Positions 12,990-26,538 are shown, numbered from the stretch's first letter. The stretch is DNA of 64,000 bases from Isoetes taiwanensis (GCA_021234155.1 JAJEKV010000102.1:2784456-2848455), one strand, 5' to 3'. Notes: a model not told the origin generated them from the sequence alone. Translations and numbers: made by a program.

Positions 12990-15935
12990 CAAATGCGAGC
13001 ATGAGTTGCGATCGGTGACCTTCCAGGTGGCGCTGAAATGCGAGATCCGGCTTTGGCAGGGGCGGTACTACTCACGCCACCGCGGCACTCGGGATGGTGG
13101 CTAGACCATTTGGCGGCTGAGATGGCCCTACCGCCAGGTTTTGACATGGTATTGTAATGGTATGCGCCGATGGCCACACTCAAGGGTGTTACTTGCGAGG
13201 AGTGATAGGCGGGGATGGGGAGCTGGTGTGTTGGATTACCTTCTCGCTTTCCGGTGGCGACACACTTGACATGGTTACACGCCTCCATTGGCACAAGCCA
13301 CGAGGGGATGAGGAGGCTTTGTCGGATCACTACTTTATGTCCGCGGGTGGGGAGCACTCAATGAGCAGACAGCATATAGGGGACGTGGAAGTTACCATAT
13401 ATCCCGCATATCGAAGGCAGGTATGAATACGTGTTGGTGCGGGAGTTGGGGTTTGGTAGCTTCTGATGCAAGGCAATTGTGCATGGTGAAATGACCGCTT
13501 CTTGTTCTTTGGGGCTTCACTGCGTTGAAAGGACCCTCCAAGGAGGGACACCACGCATTTTCTGAGAACAGTGGTTTGATCTTTGATTGGGCTCTAAAAA
13601 CCCGGTGCGCCCAGTCATAGATCCGCAGTTGCGACCCGCAGGAGCCTGCAAGACTAGCTCTTCCTAAAAGCCAAGAAGGGGAGATACATGGCGGGGAAAC
13701 CCGGGGCCCTTTGTTGACATGCTCATGGCGAACCAAAAGCTTTTGGCCAGGTGTTATCTGAGCGCCCAATTGGTGGTAATGTAAGTGTTAGACAATGGAT
13801 GCACATGCAGGACTTATATGACCCCAGGAGCTAATGCCAGGGTTCGAGATAAGGTAGGAGAGGTCTTTGCGGCTCCTGCGGGAGGATGTCAATGAGGGGG
13901 TCTCGAACTGTCAGCGAATGTAAGGTAAAGAGATTCTGGTATAGCCAAATAAATTGTATCGTGGTAGGGCCACAGCGGTGTTAACAAGCTACGGCGGGGC
14001 TCCCTCGAGTGGATGGTTAGTAAGGTTGTTCACTGTGCATAAAGGCGGTAATGGATGGTAGGCCAATTCTGGGATGATTGCCAAGTAGCTGTTGCAAAGC
14101 TCTGGCGGTGGTGGAGAAGGAAACTCACTAAGTGGGCCGGGAGGCGGGGGTGCAAGCAATTGGCCGGAGGCGGGGCTTGCATGACTCACTCCACGATCGT
14201 ATATCTTCACTTTGGGAGTATTGATGGAAATGGCCGGGAATACAGCGAGCCGGAGACTTGTATTGCTGCTTTGTAGATTTTAAGGCTGCACAATCACAGT
14301 CCCCGGAGACATCTTTGTGGCGAGAGGTTGCAGGGGTGCGAGGTTCCACGGGGAGTTGCGAGAATGGGGTGCACCGGCTTTATGATGGGATTTATCTTTG
14401 CTTGCCTTATGAAGATCATGGTCAGCTAGCACTATAGGGGTTAAGCGAGGGCTGCGTTGTCTCCAACGCTTTTGGGTTGTACATTGATGGCTTGGGCGTG
14501 GATCACGGCACCATGGGAGGCGGGGTGCAATTGTCTGCCAGCGACCCTCGTGAAAACCGATTACTATGTCACGGATGATGTAGCTTTGCTAGCTGTCACA
14601 CGGCCCGGTAGTATGCGGCGGCATTTGGATGCCCCTCGGTGGAGTTACGTAGGGGCAGCGGGAATGACGGTGAACTTGCACAAAAGCTAAGCTTCTCACG
14701 ATCATCCTCGCAACGCTTACCCTATCCGGAGTTATATTACGAGGGGCGGGGAAGTGGAGATGAATATGCTGGGCTTTCAAGTGTCACGAATTGATTTCAC
14801 TACTAACATCTTTGTGGGATGAGTGTGTGGAGAGCCGATCTTGTTTGGAGGCTTTATGTCTTGCAGTGCAAAGCAGCATGTTCTTGGGATGAATCTGCAT
14901 GTTGGGGCGAGGGAGAGCACACCTCTTTAGGAGCTTTGATCGGCCGGTCTTTGCTATATGGGGTGGAGGTTGGGGCCCGGCGGTTAGCAAAAACACGTGG
15001 GATAGGTTGGAAAGGGTCTTGACTTTCTTGACATATAGCTTGGGAGTGAAGGACCGTCTGCGTGCTCAGTTTTGTTGTAAGGGCGGGGTTGGCCTTCTGA
15101 CGATGCCGCTGTCATGAGGCATCTTACTTGCTTCCATGGTGGATGGGATGGATGAGCATCGCTTGCCCCACAGGTAGTGTTGTTAGCAGGAGCCCCAATG
15201 GTGAAGAGGGTATAGCACGAGCATGTAAGGATGGTTTGGAGGTGGTCTATGGATTACCGGATGGTGGCGGCGATTGATGCGTGAGAATGGGCAATTGGAT
15301 GCGGGCTATCTTTGCCGCACGTAGGATGCCTCTACTCTTCACCAGTAGGAGCGAGCATATCGCGCTCGGTTAATCCGACGCGGGCATGGCGGACCCCATC
15401 GGTGCCGAAAGCACATCTGCAGCCACGAAGCGGAGCTATTCTTTGCGCCATAAGGGCGGGTTCCCATTACTCGAATTGAAGCAGTCGGGGGTGAATGGGC
15501 GGGCGGGATCCCGAGGGAGGAAGAGATATGTCCCCGATGTTGTAGAGATGCGTGATAGAGGATGAGTACAGCCCTCGGCGATGCCGGCCTTATGCCGGTC
15601 CGGCGATTACTGGCGATCTTAGATGCTCGACACCTCTCTACATCGGTTACTCGCATCACCTATGGTGGCGCGGGGAGCTGCCCATCCTGCCGGTTGTTGG
15701 TCACAGACTTGTCTTGAGGCATGGTATTTGAGAGCCTCTTGGTAGGGTTTTCCTCCCAAGTGGGGTTTTTCATCATTAGTAGGGTTCTCTTTGTCTGATT
15801 ACATTGTTTGTTTTAATTGTTGGGGTTTTTTGGCTTCTTTTGCACATTCTCTTGCACATGTCTCTTGAGTCTCATAGGCCTCACAGCCTCCGTGGGCGTT
15901 AAAATAAACTTCCTTCCTTCCTTCCTTCCTTTTTG
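12990..15935 (+). mobile_element. LINE B, decayed non-LTR retrotransposon with (TTCC)n tail
   Basis: Plus-strand remains of a LINE ORF2. An endonuclease end with an LSDHYFM motif lies at about 13,318-13,340. A reverse-transcriptase block lies near 14,380-14,690 (MSPTLLGCTLM, preceded by a short tract matching the end of a GVxQGCxLSPTL motif, then VTDDVALLA at the YxDD position). A cysteine-bearing C-terminal block (EEICPRCCRDA) lies near 15,515-15,550. The order and motifs match LINE C at 58.7-59.7 kb. The element ends with a T-rich 3' UTR and the words CCGTGGGCGTTAAAATAAA, followed by (TTCC)n at 15,909-15,931. The same ending occurs at 51,203-51,240. The element is relatively GC-rich and full of frameshifts. 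The 5' border is uncertain. Confidence 0.75.
15909..15931 (+). repeat. (TTCC)n LINE 3' tail
   Basis: Five to six TTCC units directly follow the conserved LINE 3' words GCGTTAAAATAAAC. An equivalent tail is at about 51,220-51,240, suggesting a LINE family whose 3' end is a TTCC microsatellite rather than poly-A. Confidence 0.75.
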
Positions 15936-16330
15936 TACAGCAACGTAATAAAAGGAACGGGAAAGGTGCAACTGTCATAACCATTTACGAATGAATGCCC
16001 TTTAAAAGCAGATACTGACGAGACCCAAGACAAATTTCCTTACATTTTTTATAGGATGGCGTGCAAAATTGTAACCATGATTAGCGAATCCAGCCTGAAA
16101 ACAAAATTAGCAATAAATCTTTGCCAAAGCCAAGTAGGGCATTATACGGTACAAATGATCATTGTGTTATTCTTATCGAGATACTGATAGAAGTATCAAA
16201 GTTAAAAATCCCATTTTCCAAGAAGATTAAGGTTAAGGCCAACCTAGTTACTTGATTGGTGCCTTAGCGGATGCATCATGCATGTCAATACCTGCTCGTA
16301 TTTGCAAAACCATTACCTGAAGCTTACGCG

Positions 16331-16527
16331 CCTTGTAAGTGATGTTCCCAATGCCTTCTAATATGGCCCTTACCACTTTGCCCGACTCAAGCTATGTAGT
16401 ATTCGGAAGCCTTCATTTCTACATGCTTGCACCACCTTGCAAGTGATGTTCCAATACCCAACCTTCTAATATGGCCCTTACCACTTTGCCAACTCAGCTA
16501 CATTGAGGAAGCCTTCATTTCTACCGG
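16331..16527 (+). repeat. 104-bp tandem duplication
   Basis: CCTTG(T/C)AAGTGATGTTCC, CTTCTAATATGGCCCTTACC and GGAAGCCTTCATTTCTAC recur in order at a spacing of about 104 bp. The copies differ mainly by small indels (for example CCCGACTCAAGC versus CAACTCAGC). Confidence 0.8.
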
Positions 16528-16677
16528 TGTGAATTTGGCATCTATATCAATTGCCACTTTTTCTACATATTCTTGGATGCCTTTTCATGGCGGCTACCAT
16601 AAAACAAAGAGAGACAAAAAGCATGAGATCGATAATCCTCCCGTAGGAATGCTGTCTCTTACTTTTACATTAATGTT

Positions 16678-17031
16678 TTAGTTGCCGATCAAAGATTTAA
16701 GGCCCAATGAAGGATGATTTATGAGAGCTTCTTTCAAACAAATGAGATACACATCATGCTCTTTGTGATATTTAAACACACTCCATTGCCATAGATAATT
16801 ATGCTGTGACCAAATAACTCCCGCTTTATCAATCTTATTCTATTTCCACATCGATCTATAGCGGTGAGTCAACTTTGTTAAATTAATATTTTCTGGATCA
16901 GACTCTTTCTTTCTAGCTATGAAACAATTGTTAAGGTGTTCCTTGAACTTCATTTGATGTTCAGGAGGAGCCTCATCGTCGATGGCGTATCTGCGGCCAA
17001 GTGAAAGCGATACGATGTTTTAGACTATCAA
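16678..17031 (-). pseudogene. unidentified exon-like coding fragment
   Basis: On the minus strand a frame with one internal stop (TAG at about 16,843) runs for roughly 110 codons to a TAA at 16,678-16,680. It reads, in part, RRYAIDDEAPPEHQMKF, KESDPENINLTKLTHRYRSM, GVIWSQHNYLWQWSVFKYHK and YLICLKEALINHPSLGLKS. Its composition (many W, Y, H, K and varied residues) looks like a real protein end rather than noise, and an acceptor-like GATAG lies just upstream near 17,031. I do not recognise the family. It could be the last exon of a decayed gene or part of a transposon protein. Confidence 0.4.
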
Positions 17032-20000
17032 ACCTACTAGTTTTCTTCACCAACCTTGAAAACCAAAAGAGCCAATAGGTTTGTATTCAAGCAACTATAG
17101 AACCATCAAAAATCAGATTTGCTAGAATTTAGGGATCTCATAAGCTGAGTAGAATGGGTGAAATTGGGCTCTACCCTAGCCATCACTTAACTTTGTCGTT
17201 AGACAACGGATCAACGAAACTAAATCCTACGATTACGAATGCACTCAAGCGATACTACTACCCAAAGCACGGCATCAGCGTGATAGTTGGAAATCACTGA
17301 CCAAAACTCTAGCTGGCCTCTAAGATCGATTCGAAGGATGTTGTCATCGTCAGAATTTACATTGCGAGATTGGAATGAATTGGGGCCTGATCTAGGGTGT
17401 GATCTGAACTTCGTCTAACTTCAGATGTAAAATCTCGTACCACCCATTCAGTAGCGATGCTACGGACACACACCCTATAATATTATTACTCATAGAGATA
17501 ACTAGAAGGGCCGATGCGTCATTGCTTTATTCCTCGGCTCGGCCCTTGAGACTCGCCTCGATTTGGACAACTTTCGTAGTATTTCTCAATGATACCTGCA
17601 AATTTCTGTATGGACCTATGATTTTATACCCATGTCACTTAACATCCATTGGTTAATCTGTGAGGAGCTTACTTTCACCTACTTTTAGTTTCAAAAATCT
17701 TGGCCAAATATTATTTATATAAGTGCCTCTTTATATACAACGTTAAAATTGTATTTGATGGTCTTTTTGTATTTTTCAAATGACGTCTGTGATGATTTTG
17801 ACTCCATCTTGTGAGGTGCCCTTGATGAGGCGTAAAGTTGTCCATGGGCGGCCCTTTGGCAAATAAAGCCATGATCTCCAGTTGACCCGCTGCGACTTAT
17901 TGATTGTCATTGAGGAATGCTAAATGGATGAATTACTGTTGTCTTCTAGTGAAGGGTATGTGCGGTCGGATGTCGTTAAGTTGATTTTGAGTAGCAATTT
18001 TGGGATGCCCTTTGAATTTGCGTGACTATTTACGCCGCGTAGGATTCTACGTATTTGCGTGTGTGATGCTGGTGTTCCGTTACATAGGCCATCTTGAGGA
18101 TACGTGTTTCTAAGTAACGTACTATTGCTCCACCTTGATATTAGCGAAAAGGTTTGTGAGGCGGCATCCGGAGGTGTGGGGTGATTGATGAATTCAATCG
18201 GAAATTTCGATGTCCTCTTCATCTTCAGTTGAGGATATCAGCCTGATATATGAATGCAGATTTCGTACAATCTTTGCGAGGGTTTTATCACCTAAGACTC
18301 GATTATATCTTGTTTTGGAATGGTATGATTTTCTCTGATCAGTGTTCCATGTAACGCCTTTTGAACGGCCAGCTCAGCAGCGTCTTGAGGGAGGCGTGGG
18401 CTCGTCATTCATTAAAAGATTCCTCCGTCGCCAAGCAGCCAGTATTGGACCATTCTTTTCTACTGCCAAAACCACTTTATATTCGTTATTAATTTAGAAT
18501 ATCTTGAAGTACTTCCACGAGGGTTACTCTTAACACATTTTGCAAGAATACTCACCTTCTTAGCTCGTTTGATTCTGACAGTTGCTATCTAAAATCTTGG
18601 TAATACAACCATTCCAAGATAGTGCAGGTCTGTCAATTTCTTTAAAAGCGATTATCCTCTTTGCTGAGTGCGTGGGAATCTGCGTCATGCTTCAGGTTCG
18701 TCACACCAAAGTGTTGCTTTTCTTATTCTACTCCTTGTTTGCTCTGTGTACATGGGTCGAGATGTTGCTTGATTAATAGGGGTTTAGCGGGGCTTGAGCG
18801 TGAAATTAATTTGTTTGGGCTCCTTGAGCAAGGCTTGCTATGCCTATCTATGCAATTGCAATAACACGAGCTCTCTTCCTCTTAACATGCTAATAGCTGT
18901 GACCCCAGGCAGACGTTTTCAGACCCGGGACCATCCACACATTTACGAATGATGGTTGGTTCCTTCAGTGCAAAGAGGAAGCGGCATGTTGTTTCCTTTG
19001 ATGCAGGTAAATTTTAGCATATCGCTCTCATCACCTTTAGCTTTCAAAGGCCATTAGATCTTGATTGGCCATCATGATGCTCCAGGTTATTCTTCAGTTG
19101 GAGATTAGATTGGTACGACAATTTACCATTTGCAAGGAAGATTTCACATTCATGGATAACAATCTTGCATTGTCATCTCTTCTCATGTCATGGACATAAT
19201 CTTACTTCGAATGTCACTTGACTTCTCCCGCGGGTTCGATGGATTACGAGGGCCATATATGCAAATGAAACGTTTATGCCAGCCAATTGAAAAATGACGG
19301 GAGCATTTGAAAATAGCGCAGCCGTCAAGCGTTCTTTCCGTGCGCATAAATGCGCTAATAGTCAAGTTTCTTTGCTGTTTGTAGAAATGTAGTGCATTGC
19401 TTCCATTAACATTTTCATATCTTGGGAGCTAGTGACACACCCTTTTACGTGTAGCGACCAATAAAAGCCTTAATAATACCTTTCCACCATGTCTTTTAGA
19501 ATTTGCGACATTATACATTCTTGAAATTAATTTGTATTTGCCTTCTCTTCGGATGCCTTGGCTTTTTATAAAAGTATAATGATGGGGGATTTACGGATAT
19601 ATATATTGCCAGTGATTTGCATCAACTATTTAGTTGAACGGTGGAAGGTGAGCATCGGCGTATGTTTTGTTGCGTACGTTCCAAGGCAATTAGATTCTTG
19701 ATCACCTTCATAATATCACGATTTGTTTGTTGGAGCAAATGAGCAGGGCAACTTTGGACATAATATAAGCAACAACCTATGCACGATTATTGGATGTGTT
19801 GATGCATTTTTAACAAATGTCCTCCCACATTGCTTAGTGCTTGAGATGTATCTTGTATCAAAAAGAACTCTTGTATCTCATCCCAATTGTATGTGGCTTG
19901 CATGTACGTAATACGGATGTGCTGTTAATGCAATACTTGCTTTCGTCGTGGCCTTTGAATGTATTTAAAAATGTATTTTAATACTTCCAATCTTTGAAAC

Positions 20001-23000
20001 AACTGCTCTCGTTTATATGGCGAAGCGTGCTTCTTTAGAGATAGGCATTATGGAACAACCATCACATTGTCTATCATTCTATTCCCTTACACTCATATTG
20101 AATGCCGAGGGGCGTCTTCTATATTACGGGTATCGATTCTCTTTGATTGAGGTGCTTTTCATTAAATACTTTTGCAAAACCTTTAGAACACTCCATTGTT
20201 CCAGTCTTTTCATTCGATTTCATGCAGAAGGTGCATGGTCACTCCTCATGCATTTTTACAATTTCATGCAATTTTGGGTCTTCCAATGGAGTGCGGTATA
20301 TAAGCGAGCACGACACCGGACTTTGTTTATATTACCATATCAAAGCGAAATAATAATATGATGTATATACGGTATTTCAGCACTTGTGATTACATCAATG
20401 TCATCGCTATCCGGAAATATTTTATCTGTTTGTTCCATTATTAATAGCGCTTGTGATTGTGGCAAACCAAGCTTCGGTATTCAATCATATATAGTGCGGC
20501 TTTAACTTTTCAGAATATCTCTTTCTAAAATATCATAGAGGATTGCTATTAATTTTGTGTGGTACACGGGCAACCAACGTCGAGATTCTATCCTACGGCG
20601 GTGCCCTACCTCTAATTACGGCCAATTTGTATTGTGTGCATGCGCAGGCAAATTAGAAGCTTCCAAATCTCCTTACCGTGTCATGGAATCTTGATAGTTA
20701 CATTTGCATGGCGTACCTGATAAGCAGCGGTAGTAGGGCCTTAATCAAATCCGATGCCAATCCTTGTGCCCTACCTTCATAGTTCACATAATCAATCAAG
20801 CCCTCATACATCTCTCGGCTCGCCAAGTGTTTTTGGTTGAGGTGGTAGAAATTGAGAATTGACCAGCCTCTATCTAGCATGTAGGCATCAACTATGAGCG
20901 TGGCCGGTCTGCGCTCAGCATGATTTGAACTCAAAACAAAAGTGCTGTCAGTTACGCCTGTTCCTTCCCGTTAACTTAGTCTATACAAATAGTATTGCAG
21001 CATAAGGCACATTTTGTCTCGTAGGCTCGGTGAAGCGGTTGTGATTTCTCATATTCATTTGCCGCACCCAACAGCGGACGGTATTAACAGTAAATGGAAG
21101 CGTCTGTCCTTGTTAATTCATTAATATAGCGATCTTTTTTAGCACTTACGCCTTTTCGATGGATGCATATGTCCCTATTAATGGTGACCATCTAGTTACA
21201 AATATTCTGACAACCTCATTGGCAGATGCGAGGGTTGTATCTTGCCAAGTCTAGTCTGTCTGTTGTTATGCTTTAGTACATCCTTACTTCTACATGTTTA
21301 TTTAGCCACTAGCGCATTTTCCTCTACCTCGTGCATATCAGCGCACCATGCAAAATGATATGTAGAATATTTTATTTTTATGATACAATACTGTGCAAAA
21401 TGGGTTCATGCTCCTTATTTCTAAGTCAAGTTGCCTCATAAAGGTCCATATCACACTACGCATTGTGCACATTTTAGCACTTTCCTGCGTTTACGCTTAC
21501 TCCATAATAACATGGTGGGCACTCTGCGCGGTGATACATTATCCGCCGAGGATGGCTTGGTCCGGATCTATGGTAGACTTGCCATGGATCTTAAAAGCAA
21601 TATGGACCTGGTACATTTAATTCTTCTATGCGCTCCAAATGATACAAATGCCAATGCATTATAAGAATTCGATATGTGACGAAATTTTACTTTTTGATCG
21701 AGATACTCGGTATTGATAAAATGAATCAATAATGATGTTTAGTGGTACCGATTACCCACCATTGATAAGATAGCGGATTTTGAAATTTGAGAGCGAAATT
21801 TTGATTGCAAGCGATCAAAACTTTAAAGAGAGCGAGAGGTTTTTAGGTTGTCTAGGGTTTTCAAATTTGCTTTTTCTTCCACTAGGGTTTTTCGATATCT
21901 TGCCTGAAATTTTTAGCTCAAATTTACAAAGTTCAGGCGAGGAGCCTCACGAGGAGGTTGCATTAATTTTCCATTCATTTAATGCGGTGTTTGGGGTACC
22001 GTGCTTGCGAATAATACTTTAAAAGATGCCATGTAATGCGGTATACAAAATTAGCAGCACCTCTATAAAGTGTCACATGTCCAGATGGGGCCTTACAATA
22101 GTGACCAGCGTTAAAATCTCTTCTCCTCTTCTCTTCTTATACTATTGGTACATTCTGCATGCATTACTGGAATTTCGAGGGTTTTTATTGGGATATCTTG
22201 AGATCCCAAAAACTCTAATGGATACTTATCCCTCAACCCCTAGGTGTGTTACATTTCTCATACTAAAATTTACCCATGTCCTCTATGGGGATAATGAAAT
22301 GATTCCTTACCAAAGTCATTAATTTCTATAGATGAACCAAGATATCCAAGGTACCGAACCTTGTCTAAAACTATGTTCCGCTCCACATACCCTTACGGGT
22401 TTGGCTTCCTTACCACTACAACATTTAAGATTAATTTGGATGACTACTAATAATGTTTGGGGACTTCACACTTAGGTACTAGGTTTAGAATGTGAAAACT
22501 AAATTTTTAAACTCTCCCTTTTCTCATTCATGGCCAAACATTATGCTCACCGGTTGCATAACTTCCCAAGGAGTTTCTTCCTTCTTGGTTTTCATAATTT
22601 CAATATTGATGACTTCACATTGTCTTTGGCCCAATAACAGCTATGGCTAATGACTAGGAAGCCTAGGCTCGATACCAAATGAAACGCTCCTAGGCGTTAA
22701 ACGCAAATCAAACAGAAAAAAATCATGGAACTCAAATAATTAATATCTTTTCTTTACATAAAAATTACGTAACGAGGATGCATGATTCTTGAAGCTTGGA
22801 TTACAACTCAAGCTGCGTAGAATCTCGCGCAACCCAGCATCTCTCTTGTCCCTTACTCGGCGGTCAAAGAAGCTACCCAGGTGTCTATGCTGAAATAAGA
22901 AAGAAGTGGTGGGGTTAGTCAGGGGAAGGACCACTGATGGGTAAACCATTACTACGCCGCTTTGAAATGAATCGTTAGTCACGCAAATGTGTCTTTGTGT

Positions 23001-24690
23001 GTGATCGCATAGAAACGGCTTCTTTAACTACGTGATTGAGGATGATCCAATCTGCGGGTTTACACATATATCGTTAGGACATTGCTCCATCACATACCAA
23101 TCACTGGTATGCCGTGCTTCTGGCTGCAGCCCTTCGGCGACCGAAGTGGCCGTGTTCTTTCATCTGAGGTTCATTCTTTAATGTTTTATTATATTTGCAA
23201 ACACAAACACAGAATCAATAACAAAAATAAAACATGTAAGCTTTTGACAAACTACTAAGCAAAGATAAAGATAACTCCAAATAGCGAAACTTCGAGATGC
23301 AGGCTCCGACTACCCACCAAAGGATCTTCCGCGTGCGAGTCTTGTCGACCCACAGCCACTGCTGCACGATATCTCTTGGCGGGAGATTATAGGAGGTGCC
23401 ACTTTAATTCACAAAACTAGACTCTTGAGTGCTTTCTAGAATGCTTAAGATCACTCCATTCGATAAACTTTCGCCAAATTTATGTGTTTAAAGTTTTCCC
23501 TCTTTTATACTATACATCTTTTTAAAATTAGTGAAATATCCTCTCTTTCCCAGGTATAGGAAATATCTTCCTATTCTTCAAATTCTTATCTGTTGTCTCC
23601 TCTAATAGTAGATCGCTGTTCTAGTTTAGATATTATCTCTATTTTCCTCAGGATATCTGCATTGCGCTAGCCATAAGACAATAGTATTTAATTTGTGTTT
23701 CAAAAGCGAATTACAAATCTTTAAATATTTAAAACTGAGGGTTAAGAATAAAAGTTATTTACTAATCCCTCAACCCCCTAGGTGTGTTACATCATATATA
23801 TTATCCTTAAGTATTTTATCACTGCCATTATCACCAAGAACTGCTATAGCCACTTCAATGACACGTTCTTTTACATTTCTATCCTCTGGCGAGACGTGTG
23901 GAAGGAATGGAAGTGGATTTGTTGTCGACTTGCTCTTCTCATCGACTGCAGTTGATTTCTTAACCATGTTAAGATCTGCTCCTATCCGTTTTAAGGAGAT
24001 GTTTAGCTAAATGTGGGAAAATTACGCACACCAATACTAAGCAACGGTAAGAGTCATCACCAATGCGCTAACGAAGAAAATAAGCATACAACTATGGATA
24101 GAATAAGCAGTAGGATATTGGTGAGCATCTTAAAATGGAGGTCAAATAAAAACAAATGGTTGCTCACAGTTTCCTAGAATGTGATACCATATAAGATCTA
24201 TCTGTGAGAACCATCATGAGGTCAGCCGCTAATAAATGAGCTATTAGATGCTCAAATTTATGGTGAATAAACATAAACCAAATAGACCATTTTAACCACC
24301 CATCCTTGATGCGTACTGAAAGCAGTTAATGTTCCATTTTGAATACAGGATTTTTTGGGCATTTTTTCCATTTGCTTTAGCCATTTTTCTTGGCAAAGAT
24401 GCTACAAAGTAGGCATTTGCCTAACCTTAGCCATTATTTTATTCCATGAATAAAATCTTAATAAAGATAGGAATAATCTCGATATCTAGTTTTAATAGAT
24501 GGGATAATGGAGATTAGCTAGAAAAATATCCTTTTTGCTCCTAAATTTCTTTTTAATGATAAACATAATCATAAAACCATAAAATTCCACCAAGACACCT
24601 TTTAGTTTATGTAGATATTCTCACAAGGGGTGGCAAAGGGCAGTCGGAGCCCCCCAATGTATAATATTTGCATTAAAGCAACACCATTAA
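17032..24690. other. gene-poor stretch, probably old repeats
   Basis: No gene is identified. Minus-strand open frames at 17,920-18,222, 20,698-20,934 and 22,740-22,982 have natural-looking composition but no motif I can name. Two direct repeats carrying CCCTCAACCCC and TAGGTGTGTTACAT lie at about 22,228 and 23,766 and could be ends of an LTR-type element. A GCG-type hairpin, ACGCTCCTAGGCGT, lies near 22,683. Confidence 0.35.
22228..23793. repeat. pair of direct repeats, possible LTR-element termini
   Basis: CCCTCAACCCCTAGGTGTG, followed by TTACAT, occurs near 22,228 and again, with one extra C, near 23,766. Both are in the same orientation and 1.54 kb apart. TGTTACA is a frequent LTR start in plants. 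The flanks beyond about 25 bp do not align by eye, so this is a weak call. Confidence 0.3.
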
Positions 24691-24696
24691 GTATGT

Positions 24697-25340
24697 TCAT
24701 TTAATTGCCGTCGAAACAGGGAGGCTAATCTTGCCATCATAGCAACAGGCATCATGTTTAAATGTTAATGCATGACAATATTTGCACTCCCGATCTAGTT
24801 CTCCACAGTGATGAGGCTCGACATGCATTGAACGATTAGTAGCTATTTTGTAAGTTGAAGGATTATCTCGTTTTGCACGTCTTTGTTGAGCCTCTACAGC
24901 CAGCCTCTCAATATGTTCCTCCTTTGTCTCACTTTGTTGTGCTACGAGCCTGCTCGTCGCCACTTCCTTTGCATGGTGCGCCAACCTTGCAATACGTTCC
25001 TCGTCTGTCTCTTCTGTTGTATGGTCCCTGTCGGCCACTTGCTCTTGATCCACGCCAACTTTGTCGTTCTTCCTCAGGTTTCCCCTTATTTCATCCTCGT
25101 TTCCCTTGCTCGCATTACGCACCAACCTATAATGTGTTCCTCCTCTGTCTCCTCAATTAAGCGCGGCCTACTGCATTTGTGCTTCTCGGCCATGATGTTG
25201 CAGCCTCGCGGCCACGCTCTACCTATGTCTCCCTTGTGCCACCCCATGAGAGCTCGCGCCGCGGTGCATGTTGTGCCAACCTCCTCGCACGCTCTTCCTT
25301 TATCTCATACGATAGCCATGAGCCTGCTCGGCGCCGACTG
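24697..25340 (-). pseudogene. Helitron Rep/helicase, N-terminal fragment
   Basis: Read on the minus strand, the region opens with several copies of a charged repeat of the type ET-EER-ARLA (TEETDEERIARLAHHAKE; SETKEEHIERLAVEAQQRR; a further degenerate EERARRLAQH unit near 25,290). It ends in a cysteine-rich module HHCGELDRECKYCHALTF with CCYDGKISLP. Both features, in this order, are characteristic of the N-terminus of Helitron-encoded Rep-helicase proteins, which carry out rolling-circle transposition. The intact frame covers 25,125-24,697. The more N-terminal repeats at 25,130-25,340 are frameshifted. The frame stops after the cysteine module, and no HUH Rep or PIF1-type helicase motifs follow toward lower coordinates, so this is a truncated copy. 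The minisatellite with heat-shock elements lies immediately upstream in its orientation. Confidence 0.75.
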
Positions 25341-26520
25341 CCTTGCATGGTCGTAACCTCGCCTCTCCTCCCTCTGTCTCTCTATTTCTTATTTGTGCTC
25401 TTCTATTCCAACGCTGGCTTGACAACTCTATCCAATCTTGCTTTCAAATATTCCTCTCTGGTGTCTACATTGCAGAAGCACTCGTTATCTTCTAATTTGG
25501 GACCTTTCTGCAGCCGGCGATGCAGCGTCTTGTTTCTTTGCTCCTCTAATGTCTCCTCTCTCTGTCTCGTGGCATTATTCTGTTTTTGTAAACTACGACC
25601 ACGGTGGTATATAGAAACATGAGTACATAAGTTCTTTAAAGCATTCCTGAACCTCTAAAAGCTCCTAAAATACCCAATTACATGTGCTTCAGTATTTTAG
25701 AAGTTTTTGGCTAAAGGTATTTACATATGAGCATCTACAACAATCTATTTGGCTCCTCACAATATCTCAAAGCTTTTCTATTTTTACACATTTCGATAGT
25801 TCTGACAGATTCTTAAAAACTTTCTATTTTAGGGTGTTGCTAAAACATTACGGTCTATTTTCACCATCGTAAAGGTTTCGAAAGAACTTTCCCATCTTGG
25901 ATGACCATGTATATATCTAGAGTATTCTAGAACATTTTTAGGATATTGCATTTAGTAGGAACTATACAGAACTTGTTATATTTAGAGCTTCTTTGTAAAG
26001 TTTCAAAAGAACTTTTCTATTCTTAGTAGCATGCTTACTCATCATCATTTGAGATAAGTCTAGAATATCTATATGTTGGATTTCATTTGCAAATCTTAAA
26101 AGTACTTGCACAACATTCACAATATTCTATTATGTACTTAGAACATTCGAAATATTTGACATCGGTATATCTACAACAACCCTAAGAACATTTTAGAATA
26201 TTTACATTTAAATTTTGCAAAGTACTAAAAAGTTCCTATTACCCAGGTTGTACTGCTCGTCCATAAGCATTTAAGAACATTCTACAAAATTATGTGGTTT
26301 CTTTAAATTTTGAAAAACTTTGTTCTACAAAATGCTCTTAGATTTCTTTACAAATTTTTGAAAAACTTTTTACTTTTATGTTGAGGAACACTATATGTCT
26401 AGAGTCTGTGGCATTGAATAAAATATATATTTTCTACCCCAAAGCTCCTTTATATCACGAAAAGAAGTCTCTTTTCACATGAATGCATGTGGGATATTTG
26501 TGCATACCCTAAATGCAGAT

Positions 26521-26538
26521 CCCCCTTATATAAGGGGG
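26521..26538. promoter_or_regulatory. perfect palindrome containing TATATA (copy A)
   Basis: CCCCCTTATATAAGGGGG is a perfect 18-bp palindrome between two direct copies of a motif with GAAGTCTCTTTTCACAT and GCATGTGGGATATTTGTGCA. Copy B keeps an imperfect form, CCCCTTATATAGGGG, at 29,724-29,738. A symmetric TATA could serve transcription in both directions. This is inference. Confidence 0.45.

Noticed and set aside
24855..25622. Plus-strand frames of 101-157 codons
   Set aside because: They are antisense to the Helitron Rep repeats, which have the recognisable motifs on the minus strand.
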